From NCBI RefSeq assembly GCF_000273375.1, contig NZ_CM001557.1, forward strand, positions 15,445 to 79,444: a stretch of 64,000 nucleotides of DNA. The letters run 5' to 3'. Positions 48,736 to 58,600 of the stretch are shown here, in pieces. The notes beneath the pieces are model-generated. The model did not search any database and had not been told where the DNA came from. It saw only the letters and a program-made list of their open reading frames with translations. Origin of the DNA: Bartonella birtlesii IBS 325 (GTDB taxonomy: Bacteria > Pseudomonadota > Alphaproteobacteria > Rhizobiales > Rhizobiaceae). Position numbers and translations under genes: made by a program. How positions within the stretch are numbered: position 1 is the stretch's first letter; the number at the start of each line of letters is the position of its first letter.

Positions 48736-48815
48736 ATCGCTTTGTACACAAAAATGTCTAAATATAAGTTTTTAAGTACGTAAACCCTTAATATTTTATA
48801 AAATAAAAGGATAAA

Positions 48816-49757
48816 ATGATGATGATAAAATATCTAAAATGGGTAACTTCTGTTCTGCTAATCGCAATAAGTTTTACAACTTATTCATGGGCAGGTATAG
48901 ATGTTAAAGAAAATATAACTATTGATCATGTTTCAGGCACAACTTCTGTTCCCACTGCTCCACAAAAAGTTATTGTGTTTGATATTGCCTCACTTGATAA
49001 TATGAATCGACTTGGGATCAAAGCCGTTATCGGTATTCCTGAAGGGAAAAAGCCTTCATATTTGCAGCAGTTTAATGATGCACAATATGAAAAAATTGGT
49101 ACCCTTTTTGAACCTGATTATGAAAAAATTGCCACTCTTCAGCCTGATCTAATTATTATTTCCTCAAGAACTCAAGCTAAATATAAAGATTTATCCAAAA
49201 TTGCTCCAACTATTGATCTAACTGTAGGAAATGAAAATTCTCTTGCGGATATCGAACGAAATGTGTCTATCCTTGGGAAAATTTTTGGCAAAGAAAAAGA
49301 AGCTGAAGCAGAGATTACAGTACTTAAGGAAAATTTAGCAAAAGTCCGTGAAAACACCCAAGGGAAAGGCACAGGGCTTGTACTGATGACTTCTGGTGGC
49401 AAAATCAGTGCTTTGGGTTCAAAATCGCGGTTTGATATTCTCCATTCCGCCTTTGGTATTGCTCCCGCAACCGATAAACTCACAGTACAAAAACATGGGC
49501 AGCTCATTTCTCCTGAATTCATTCTCGAAACCAATCCTGATTGGTTATTGGTTATTGATCGGGATGCAGCAATCGGACGGGAAGGACAATCTGCTGCACA
49601 ACTACTTAACAATGAGCTTGTTCACCGCACAACGGCCGGCCAAAAAAAGCAGATTATTTATTTAGATTCTTGGAGTTGGTATCGTGCAGCTGGTGGTTTA
49701 ACAGGGCTTAACGAAGCAGCACAACAAATCAATGAAGCCTTTACAAAAAGCAAATAA
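48816..49757 (+). CDS. Iron-siderophore ABC transporter binding protein
   Basis: Periplasmic binding protein of the FatB/CeuE/YclQ type. Seen: signal peptide (MMMIKYLKWVTSVLLIAISFT, cleavage near SWAG), then PQKVIVFDIASLDNMNRLG, the domain core YEKIATLQPDLIIISSRTQ, LILM-like LVLMTSGGKISALG and a C-terminal IIYLDSWSWYRAAGGL. No lipobox cysteine. 313 residues. Probably binds a ferric siderophore or haem-derived iron complex; which one is unknown. AAAAGGAT precedes three consecutive ATG codons. A strong terminator separates it from the permease genes, so it may be made in excess over them. Confidence 0.9.
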   Translation: MMMIKYLKWVTSVLLIAISFTTYSWAGIDVKENITIDHVSGTTSVPTAPQKVIVFDIASLDNMNRLGIKAVIGIPEGKKPSYLQQFNDAQYEKIGTLFEPDYEKIATLQPDLIIISSRTQAKYKDLSKIAPTIDLTVGNENSLADIERNVSILGKIFGKEKEAEAEITVLKENLAKVRENTQGKGTGLVLMTSGGKISALGSKSRFDILHSAFGIAPATDKLTVQKHGQLISPEFILETNPDWLLVIDRDAAIGREGQSAAQLLNNELVHRTTAGQKKQIIYLDSWSWYRAAGGLTGLNEAAQQINEAFTKSK

Positions 49758-49795
49758 GCACACGAAACAGCTTGCTTGTTGTAAAAATAAAATTT

Positions 49796-49833
49796 AAAAG
49801 CGAGGGTTGTTTATCAATAACCTTCGCTTTTTT
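49796..49833 (+). terminator. Terminator between binding-protein and permease genes
   Basis: A 13-base stem AAAGCGAGGGTT / AACCTTCGCTTT with one G-U pair, a nine-base loop and a run of T. It lies 40 bases after the binding-protein stop and just before the permease, so probably attenuates the operon. Confidence 0.8.
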
Positions 49834-49853
49834 CTGTTGGAAAATAACTTAAC

Positions 49854-50810
49854 GTGAAAAATTATTGGATAACCATAACAATTCTTGTTTTGCTCTCTAT
49901 TCTCAGCATTTTTGTTGGTTATTCTGATATAAAACCTTCTGACCTCTTATCAAACAATCCCTATGCATGGCTTATTTTTTGGCAAACGCGCCTTCCTCGT
50001 ACGATTGCGGTGCTTTTGGTAGGTGCGGCCCTTGCACTCTCAGGTATGATTATGCAATTGCTTGCGCGCAACCATTTTGTCGAGCCATCCACCACAGGAA
50101 CCGTTGAATCAGCCTCCCTTGGTATTGTTTTTGTCATGATTTTCCTGCCCAATATTCCTGTTTTAGGAAAAATGGTAGTTGCAGCGATTTTTGCCATGTC
50201 TGGCACACTACTCTTTATGTTTTTACTGCGTAAAATTCCTTTAAAATCTGGCCTCATTGTACCCCTTATAGGAATTATGCTAGGCTATGTTATCGGTTCC
50301 TTAACCAATGCCATTGCTGATTATGAAATGTTGCTTCCCTCTCTACAAAGCTATTTATTTGGCAGTTTTGCGATGATTCTTGAGGGAAAATATGAACTTT
50401 TATGGCTTTCTCTTCCTCTCTGTATTCTTGCCTATTTGACTGCTGACCGTTTTACCGTAGCAGGTCTTGGAGAAGATTTAACCAATAACCTTGGACTAAA
50501 TTATCGTACTATGATGCTCTTTGGTCTTTTTATTATCGCATCAATCACTGCCGTTGTTGTTTGTACAGTCGGCCGAATTCCTTTTGTAGGACTGATTATT
50601 CCAAACCTTGTTTCAAATTTCATGGGAGATAATATGCGCTACACGGCTCCTTGGGTAGCAATCAGCGGTGCAGGACTTGTCTTGATCTGTGATCTTTTAG
50701 GACGAATCATGCACCCGTCCCTTGAAATTCCCATCAGCACAACAATGGGTATTATCGGCAGTTTTATTTTTATGATACTACTGTTGCGCTGGAGAAAGCG
50801 TCTTGGATAG
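49854..50810 (+). CDS. Iron-siderophore ABC transporter permease 1
   Basis: FecCD/BtuC-type permease, 318 residues, 8-10 membrane segments. Seen: RLPRTIAVLLVGAALALSG near the N-terminus, NHFVEPSTTGTVESASLGI, GLNYRTMMLFGLF and VGRIPFVGLIIPNLVSNFMG, the FecCD coupling motif. It starts with GTG. It overlaps the second permease by eight bases. With the neighbouring permease it would form the FatD/FatC-like inner-membrane channel. Confidence 0.9.
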   Translation: MKNYWITITILVLLSILSIFVGYSDIKPSDLLSNNPYAWLIFWQTRLPRTIAVLLVGAALALSGMIMQLLARNHFVEPSTTGTVESASLGIVFVMIFLPNIPVLGKMVVAAIFAMSGTLLFMFLLRKIPLKSGLIVPLIGIMLGYVIGSLTNAIADYEMLLPSLQSYLFGSFAMILEGKYELLWLSLPLCILAYLTADRFTVAGLGEDLTNNLGLNYRTMMLFGLFIIASITAVVVCTVGRIPFVGLIIPNLVSNFMGDNMRYTAPWVAISGAGLVLICDLLGRIMHPSLEIPISTTMGIIGSFIFMILLLRWRKRLG

Positions 50811-51753
50811 AAAAAAAGCAACAACACTTGTACTGACAACACTTATCGTAATGGCATGTAGCTTCATCAGTCTTTACATGACATGGAATATCAACATCTA
50901 TACGTGGACATTTCGACTCACAAAACTTATTTCTCTTCTTCTCATTGCCTATACGATTACGGTTGCTACTATTTTTTTTCAAACAATTGTCAATAATCGC
51001 CTCCTCACCCCTTCACTTATGGGATTTGATCAGCTTTATATTTTCATAAAAACTACCATAATGTATTTTTTTGGTTCCCTTTCATTGCCCCTGTTAAATG
51101 AAGAAGGGCAGTTAGTTCTTGAAGCTCTTATTCTCATTTTCTTTTCCATAAGCCTTTTTCGCTGGCTCTTTTCAGGAACCCTAAAAGGACTTCATGTAAC
51201 ACTCTTGATTGGTATTATTTTGGGGGGATTTTTTTTCAGCTTACGCATGTTTATGCAATTGCAACTCAACCCAGATCAAATGATGAATTTAACGGATATC
51301 ATGTTCGCAAATTTTAATAAATTCAACACGTCACTCGTAAGCTTTGCTACAATTACTGTTTTCGTCGTGAGTCTAATTGCTTGGCGCTTACGTTATCTAC
51401 TTGATATTCTTGCCCTGGGACGCGAAAACGCGCTTAATCTAGGGGTAGATTATCGCAAAAGCGCTACAGCTATTCTGATTTTTGTTTCTATTTTTGTTTC
51501 AATTTCTACTGCACTAGTAGGACCTGTTACTTTTTTTGGGTTACTCGTTGCCAATCTTGCTTATGAACTTTCCCCACAAGCAAAACACGCAGTTGTCGTA
51601 CCTATTGCGATATTACTAGCGATTATATGTCTGGTTGGTGGACAATTCATTTTAGAACAAATTTTCCATATGGTAGGGCGTTTAAGTTTTATTATTGAAT
51701 TTTGTGGCGGTATTGTCTTTTTAACTTTGCTGATGAAGGGAAAACTAAAATGA
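50803..51753 (+). CDS. Iron-siderophore ABC transporter permease 2
   Basis: Second FecCD-type permease, 316 residues. Starts at a TTG inside the end of permease 1, with GGAGAAAG as ribosome-binding site. Seen: NNRLLTPSLMGFDQLYIF, NLGVDYRKSATAILIFVS, GPVTFFGLLVANLAYEL and QFILEQIFHMVGRLSF. The Pro-Ser-Leu-Met-Gly form of the N-terminal motif is typical of FatC/YclO-like proteins. Stop overlaps the ATPase start (ATGA). Confidence 0.9.
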   Translation: MDRKKATTLVLTTLIVMACSFISLYMTWNINIYTWTFRLTKLISLLLIAYTITVATIFFQTIVNNRLLTPSLMGFDQLYIFIKTTIMYFFGSLSLPLLNEEGQLVLEALILIFFSISLFRWLFSGTLKGLHVTLLIGIILGGFFFSLRMFMQLQLNPDQMMNLTDIMFANFNKFNTSLVSFATITVFVVSLIAWRLRYLLDILALGRENALNLGVDYRKSATAILIFVSIFVSISTALVGPVTFFGLLVANLAYELSPQAKHAVVVPIAILLAIICLVGGQFILEQIFHMVGRLSFIIEFCGGIVFLTLLMKGKLK

Positions 51754-52508
51754 TTGAGATCAATCACCTTTCCAAAGCTTATGGAGCTAGATTGATTATC
51801 GATAATTTATGCCTTAAGCTCCCAAAAGGAGGAATTATTTCTCTCATTGGTCCCAATGGTTCTGGTAAATCAACGCTTTTGATGTTGATTAGACGTCTTT
51901 TGCCGCATCATAAAGGAACAATCCATATCGACAACCTTGATGTCGATAAAGTTCCTCACACTATTTTAGCGCAAAAACTCTCAATTTTGCGTCAAGATAA
52001 TCCTTTATCTTTTCGTCTTACCGTGTACGATTTAGTAAGTTTCGGGCGCTACCCCTACTCAAAAGGCTGGAATACACATGAAGACAAACAATTTATTGAC
52101 AGTGCCCTGCACTATCTCGGTTTACAAGACTTAAAAGACTGCTTTTTGGATGAACTTTCTGGTGGACAGCGCCAACGTGCTTTTATTGCCATGGTTATTT
52201 GTCAAGATACCGACTATCTCTTGTTAGATGAACCCTTAAACAATCTTGATATGAAACATGCCGTTGCCATGATGAAGCAACTACGCCGTACTGCCGATGA
52301 ACTCAAAAAAACTATTCTTATTGTGATGCATGATATTAATTTTGCTTCTTCTTATTCAGATATGATTGTTGCCCTAAAACATGGCAAAGCAGCATATTGT
52401 GGAACAGCACAAGAAATTATGCAACCAGAAATTCTTAAAGATATTTACGATGTGGACATTCAGATCAAAACAATCGATGACATTCCTATCGCCTTTTATT
52501 ATCGATGA
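51750..52508 (+). CDS. Iron-siderophore ABC transporter ATP-binding protein
   Basis: 252 residues from the ATG at 51750, which overlaps the preceding stop by four bases. The frame is open back to 51702 but that extension lies inside the permease. Seen: Walker A GPNGSGKSTLL, Q-loop LRQDNPLSF, signature LSGGQRQRAFIAMVI, Walker B YLLLDEPLNNLD and H-loop VMHDINFA. Family FecE/YclP. Last gene of the operon; no outer-membrane receptor or TonB lies in the window. Confidence 0.92.
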   Translation: MIEINHLSKAYGARLIIDNLCLKLPKGGIISLIGPNGSGKSTLLMLIRRLLPHHKGTIHIDNLDVDKVPHTILAQKLSILRQDNPLSFRLTVYDLVSFGRYPYSKGWNTHEDKQFIDSALHYLGLQDLKDCFLDELSGGQRQRAFIAMVICQDTDYLLLDEPLNNLDMKHAVAMMKQLRRTADELKKTILIVMHDINFASSYSDMIVALKHGKAAYCGTAQEIMQPEILKDIYDVDIQIKTIDDIPIAFYYR

Positions 52509-52595
52509 ATTCTTCTCATCATCAATAATCGCAAAACTTCTCTTTTATCCTTGCCTGCACTCTAAAATCTGCTAAAAATGGTGCTATTGGCTTAT

Positions 52596-52669
52596 TGGGG
52601 AATAGTTTAATGGTAGAACAGCGGACTCTGACTCCGTCAATCTTGGTTCGAATCCAGGTTCCCCAGCCA
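52596..52669 (+). tRNA. tRNA-Gln (anticodon CUG)
   Basis: Folds as a complete cloverleaf: acceptor TGGGGAA/TTCCCCA, D-arm GTTT/GAAC, anticodon stem GCGGA/TCCGT (with one G-U) around loop CTCTGAC with anticodon CTG, T-arm with GGTTCGAATCC, discriminator G and encoded CCA. It marks the left border of a degraded, prophage-remnant-containing region. Confidence 0.95.
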
Positions 52670-53475
52670 AATTCAATACACTCTGAGTGTATTAGCTTGC
52701 CACTAGGTTTTGCAGCAATCTATTTTTTCAAAGCCTTCTTTGATTTTTAACTCAAATTCCGATTTTTGCCATTTTTCACTCTTTTTTAGATTTTTAACTG
52801 TCAAAATCCAATTTGAAAAAACACCCACTTCATTATGAAAATATAATAAAAATATTAAGTTAATACATATCTTTTTCTCATTCCACCTCTTCACATTTAG
52901 TACAAAATTTACTATCAAACTACAAAGAAGTTTGAAAATTTTTTATCAATTTTATGGCATATTTTTTATAATTCACGCAACATATCATAAAAGATGTATT
53001 TTTGCCTTAATTCAATCAAAAGTTGTATTTATTTATAAAACTGTAACCATGTGTTATGTGTTGTCTGCACTCTTTCAAACCATTTGCTTATTTCTTAACA
53101 ACAACCACACAAACTACAAAAGAAAAAACCTCTTCATTATGAAAATCATATCTTTAACACACACAGCTTAAGGTATATTTGCGATGAATAAAAACACCAA
53201 TATCTCAGCAAAATGAAATATAGAAATTAATGAAAAAAGCTCTTCTAAAATGCATATTTTATACTCTCTCAAGGCAAATAGAAAATGCTCAACACATTCC
53301 ATACAAATCAGTTAATGTAGATCATAGAATATAAAAGACTCAACATGCACATCACCCCCATTACATAGAATCATGAGATACAAAGAAAAAACAAAACATT
53401 TTGATTTTTAAGACACTGCAGTACAATCTTGAAATACTGATTTTTCAAATTTGTGCCTCCAATACGCTTTGCCCC
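52670..53475. other. Gene-free stretch after tRNA-Gln
   Basis: About 800 AT-rich bases with only short open frames. No RNA, repeat or gene that I can support. Confidence 0.4.
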
Positions 53476-55003
53476 TTATATTGTAGTGTAGGCAACACTT
53501 CTCTTACAACTTGGGGAAAACTCTGTATCTTTTCCGATAATGCCAAGATCTTTAATTAATAAGGGGTTTTCCTATTTCTTCATTATAGGCTTCAACGTGA
53601 ATGCTTTTCCCTTTCACATTTATAAGATAATAATCTCCGTTTAAAAGTGCACCAGCTGTATAGACAGGAATATTGCCAAAAACCTTATCATTTTTTGCAC
53701 GGCAATAAGACTTGATAACGCGTATGTGCAACAAATATTGCTTTAACATTATGAGAAGTAATAATTGACTTAAATACTAACAAATCTTTAGCATTCTGTT
53801 TACGAATAAAAAATGTTTCGCCCGTTCACAGAAGCAGCACGAGCATCGTGAAAATTAATAATTGTCACTTTACCTCTTGCAGCAGCAGCTAAATCTTGTT
53901 TAAGCCAATCCAAAGATTTACTGATTTGTACTTCCACAGATTGTCCTCTCAAATGCACTGTTCAACTTGGATAAAAAAACATCTCGCAACGCTCCCAAGC
54001 CCATTTCACGACGGCGCCCGTGAAGGGTATAACGGTAAATCTATTGAGCACCCCCATCTTTACGCTTATGAAGGAGCAAGCCAGCTCCCAATGTTGCAAC
54101 AGCCCTTGCATTCAGACGATTCATAAGGACCATTTTTACTCCTTTCTTATACAGTTTTTATCCACACACTCATCCCACTTGTTATGCGCAAATGAGTGGT
54201 TTTGATTGATTCAAGATACACAGATTTGAAATGAGAGAATCTTACGTTATTCGAGACTCTCATTCAACATACAAAACAGTGAATTATCATTATAAATCAA
54301 TTTCTTGTATAATTATGAAGCTGCACATAATGAACATCTTCATAATCCCAAGAATAACTCAAGCTCCCTTTAATTGTATGAATATCCCCACCCGAAACAG
54401 GAAAAAAACTTCCAGTAACATCCGCACTAAAATGAGATAACTGGCTACGATATTTTTTGATTTCCACCACCATTCTTAAAACTGCACTTACAGCGCAGGC
54501 ATCCCTATAAAAATTGAACACTTCAGGCATAGTACCAAGACCAACATTATTCACATAATCATGGTTACCCAATCCCTCATAGATAGGAGAGCTAAGATTT
54601 TTATAGGGATTCTTATAATCATCATAGTTTTTCTGCTGACCAAATTCTGTCAAATCACCATTCACAATATGGAAAGCAACATTCTGCGCTTTTATGACAT
54701 TGGTAACCTGCTCATTGATTTTTAACCACGGCTCCCTGTTAGACAGTCCATTAGCATCACCAGAATTCAAACGCTACGGCTGAGAATCAGCCATAATAAT
54801 GGCGGTATAATTTTTTGTAAGAGACTTTTCTTTTATGGACCAATCCATTAACGTATTATAAAGTCTCTCATTTTTTTTGCTTTTTCAGCCCCAATATTAA
54901 AACAGCCAGAAAGAATAAAAACAATCGTAATGATTGCTATATATTCAGTTTTATATCTCATAAACGCAGCAACATAAAAAACATTACGTATTTTGTTTAT
55001 CAT
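53476..55003 (-). pseudogene. Lipoprotein metallophosphoesterase, broken and interrupted
   Basis: On the minus strand: MINKIRNVFYVAAFMRYKTE, then the lipobox FILSGCFNIG, a frameshift in a poly-A tract, KNYTAIIMADSQP and an in-frame stop. The longest frame (54297-54770) carries calcineurin-like motifs VNGDLTEFGQ and GLGNHDY. After WDYEDVHYVQLHNY the gene is interrupted by about 340 bases containing an integrase fragment. It resumes at RGQSVEVQISKSLDWLKQDL, GKVTIINFHDA and the decayed metal motif FVAHTRYQ (normally GHTHY). Further shifts lead to KDLGIIGKDTEFSPSC. At least four lesions besides the insertion. Confidence 0.85.
53960..54247 (-). pseudogene. Phage integrase N-terminal fragment with leader
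   Basis: After a leader (TTTCAAATCTG..GGATAAAAAC) and a GAAAGGAG ribosome-binding site it reads MVLMNRLNARAVATLGAGLL, LHKRKDGGAQ, a stop in place of Trp, then IYRYTLHGRRREMGLGALRDV. This is the arm-DNA-binding (DUF4102-type) start of a tyrosine recombinase, cut off before the catalytic domain. It sits inside the metallophosphoesterase pseudogene. A diverged copy with the same leader lies at 61372-61680 on the other strand. Confidence 0.75.
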
Positions 55004-55561
55004 AAAAAACTTCTAAAAGCAGTTTTTTGATTTTTGAGCCAAGAATATGTCAAAAGCGCAAAATAATGACTATTTATATACGCACAATTTCAATGTTCTG
55101 AAAGCAGCATTCACTTTAAACTTTCAGTTTTCAGCTTTTTTATTTATTGAAATTCAGCACAAAATACATTTTTCTTGCTCTGCATCAACACAACGCATTT
55201 TGATCAAAAATATACTCCCTGCCCCTAGTTCTATCAAGAACTTTAAAATATCGGTATAATATCAAATATCCCTATAAAGAAACACATAAGCAACGAGCAC
55301 AACGAGCAGATTGGTATTATATTTGTACAAAGAATCCTTTTATATTAAGGCCAAATACATTCAACGAAAAGCTCTTAACAAATAATTCAAAAGCAATGAA
55401 CAATAAAAGGTCATATGCAATAACAGAAATATAATAATTTATAAATATAGTACAAACACTACTATAAATACTATTATAATGTACAATACTCATTGCACTT
55501 ATAAATACATTATGAAATTAATTATATATTTTGAAAATTAAAATTTTATTTTTGATAACAT
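55004..55561. other. Intergenic region upstream of the large repeat autotransporter
   Basis: AT-rich, no gene. A small open frame at 55047-55259 has no recognisable features. Confidence 0.4.
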
Positions 55562-55590
55562 TTGACAGAGAAAGAAAAATAAATTATCAA
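55562..55590 (+). promoter_or_regulatory. Putative promoter of the large repeat autotransporter
   Basis: TTGACA (55562-55567) and TATCAA (55585-55590) with a 17-base spacer, about 100 bases before the start codon. Differs from the TTTACA block of the minus-strand autotransporters. Confidence 0.45.
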
Positions 55591-55688
55591 CGCTAGGAGT
55601 AATTAACGAAAAGCAATATCTATTTCTATTCTTCTTTTAAAAGAATGCGGGGAAATAAGTATTGGGGGCTTTTAAAAGGAGAGTACAA

Positions 55689-58600
55689 GTGTATAAAAAA
55701 TCCCTTCTGTCATCTATAGCAACAGCAGCTATTGTGCTTTTTAATATTCAGTTTAATGTGCACGCAGAATCTCTTGAATCTTCTGGAGAGAAAAAAGAGG
55801 TTAAAGATGCCACTTATGAGACTCTTCATGCCCTAAAGGAAGGGCAAATCATCGGAACTGATCTAAAGGTAACCGGAAATAAAGATACAAATTCAAGCTC
55901 AAACACAAATATCTACGTTATAAGCGTTGAAGGCAAAGACAGTGCAATTAAATTAACGGGAGATAAAACAATCATTCAAGGAACGGATTCTGATATCCGC
56001 TTGGGTCTTGAAGCAAAAGAGAATGCTATCCTTCAAATGACTGGGGGAACTGTTACGGTTTCCGACATTGGTGTTCACTTCTCGAATAGTAATAGCTCCG
56101 AAAACAAACTGGAAAATGTAACCATATCAAGTGGTAAAAAAGATGCGTTTCTCACGAATGGAATCAATACAAACAACAGTACAGTCGCTTTAAACAATAT
56201 AACCGTGACGCAAGCAGGAAAAGCCATAGTCGCAGACAATGAGTCTACAATAACAGTCTCTGGAGGTTCATTTAATGCAAAAGAAGCAACAATAACTGCT
56301 AACAACAACAGTACCATTACCTTAACCAACGATGCTCACATCACCTCATCTGAGAACTCAGGACTTCTCGCACAAAACGGTGGCGCCATCAGTATGACAG
56401 GGGGAACCATTCAAGCTGCCCACGCTGGTGCTGACTTCAAAAACAGTAAGAGCGAAAAAAACAAACTAGAAAATGTGACCATATCAAGTGGTAAAGCCGA
56501 TACGCTGCTCGAGAATGGAATCTTGGCAGAGGATAGTACAGTCGCTTTAAAAAATGTAACCGTGACGCAAGCAGGAAACGCCATAGTTGCAGACAATGAG
56601 TCTACAATAACAGTCTCTGGAGGTTCATTTAATGCAAAAGAAGCAACAATAGTTTCTGAAGGCAACAGTATCATTACCTTAACCGACAATGCTCAAATCA
56701 CCTCATCTGAGAACTACGGACTTCTCGCGCAAAACGGTGGCGCCATCAACATGACAGGGGGAGCCATTCAAGCTGCCACCGCTGGTGCTGGCTTCAAAAA
56801 CAGTAAGAGCGAAAAAAACAAACTAGAAAATGTGACCATATCAAGTAGTAAAGCCGATACGCTGCTCACGAATGGAATCTTTGCAGAGGATAGTACAGTC
56901 GCTTTAAAAAATGTAACCGTAACACAAGCAGGAAACGCCATAGTTGCAGACAATGAGTCTACAATAACAGTCTCTGGAGGTTCATTTAATGCAAAAAAAG
57001 CAACAATAGTTTCTGAAGGCAACAGTATCATTACCTTAACCGACAATGCTCACATTACGTCATCTGAGAACTACGGACTTCTCGCGCAAAACGGTGGCGC
57101 CATCAACATGACAGGGGGAGCCATTCAAGCTGCCCTCACTGGTGCTGGCTTCAAAAACAGTAAGAGCGAAAAAAATAAACTAGAAAATGTGACCATATCA
57201 AGCAGTAAAGCCGATACGCTGCTCACGATTGGAATCTTGGCAGATAATAGTACAGTCGCTTTAAAAAATGTAACCGTAACACAAGCAGGAAACGCCATAT
57301 CTGTAGACAATGATTCTACAATAACAGTCTCTGGAGGATCATTTAACGCAAAAGACGCAACAATAGTTTCTAAAGGCGACAGTATCATTACCTTAACCGA
57401 CAATGCTCAAATCACCTCATCTGAGAACGCCGGACTCCTTGCAAATGAAAATGGTGCCATCAGCATGACAGGGGGAACCATTCAAGCTGCCCTCACTGGT
57501 GCTGGCTTCCAGGGCAGTAAGAGCGAAAAAAATAAACTGGAAAATGTGACCATATCAAGCAGTAAAGCCGATACGCTGCTCACGTTTGGAATCTTGGCAG
57601 ATAATAGTACAGTCGCTTTAAAAAATGTAACCGTAACACAAGCAGGAAAAGCCATATCTGTAGACAATGATTCTACAATAACAGTTTCTGGAGGATCATT
57701 TGAGACAAAAGACGCAACAATAGTTTCTAAAGGAGACAGCAGCATTACCTTAACCGACAATGCTCACATTACATCATCTGAGAACGCCGGACTTCTCGCG
57801 CAAAATGGTGGTGCAATCAACATGACAGGGGGAACCATTAAAGCTGCCACCGCTGGTGCTGACTTCCAGGGCAGTAAGAGCGAAAACAACAAACTGAAAG
57901 ATGTGACCATATCAAGCAGTAAAGCCGATACGCTGCTCACGACTGGAATCCATGCAAATAAAAGTACAGTTGATTTAGACAATATAACCGTGACAAACGC
58001 AGAAAAAGCCATAGTCGCAGAGGATAAGTCTACAATAACAGTTTCTGGAGGATCATTTGAGACAAAAAACGCAACAATAATTGCTGACGACAACAGTAGC
58101 ATTACCTTAACCAACGATGCTCACATTACGTCATCTGAGAACGCCGGACTCCTTGCAAATGAAAATGGTGCCATCAGCATGACAGGGGGAACCATTAAAG
58201 CTGCCACCGCTGGTGCTAACTTCCAGGGCAGTAACAAAGCAGAAAACAAACTGGAAAATGTGACCATATCAAGCAGTAAAAAAGATGCATCGAGTGGTAA
58301 AGATGATACGCTGCTCACGAATGGAATCTTGGCAGATGATAGTACAGTCACTTTAAACAATGTAACCGTAACACAAGCAAGAAATGCCATATCTGCCGAT
58401 AATGAATCTACAATAAAGGTCTCTGGAGGATCATTTGACGCAAAAACAACAGCAATAGTTGCTCAAAACGACAGTAGCATTACTTTAAACGATACTACAG
58501 TTACATCATCTCATGAAAATGGTGTTCATGCGCAAACAGGTTCAAAAATTACCATAACAGGAGGAAGTGTAACGACAAAAAGTAACAATATTGCATTGTT

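Noticed and set aside
56075..58390. Seven minus-strand frames of about 90 codons at 357-bp spacing
   Set aside because: Each is the reverse of the same tandem repeat unit. Their regular spacing comes from the repeats, not from separate genes.
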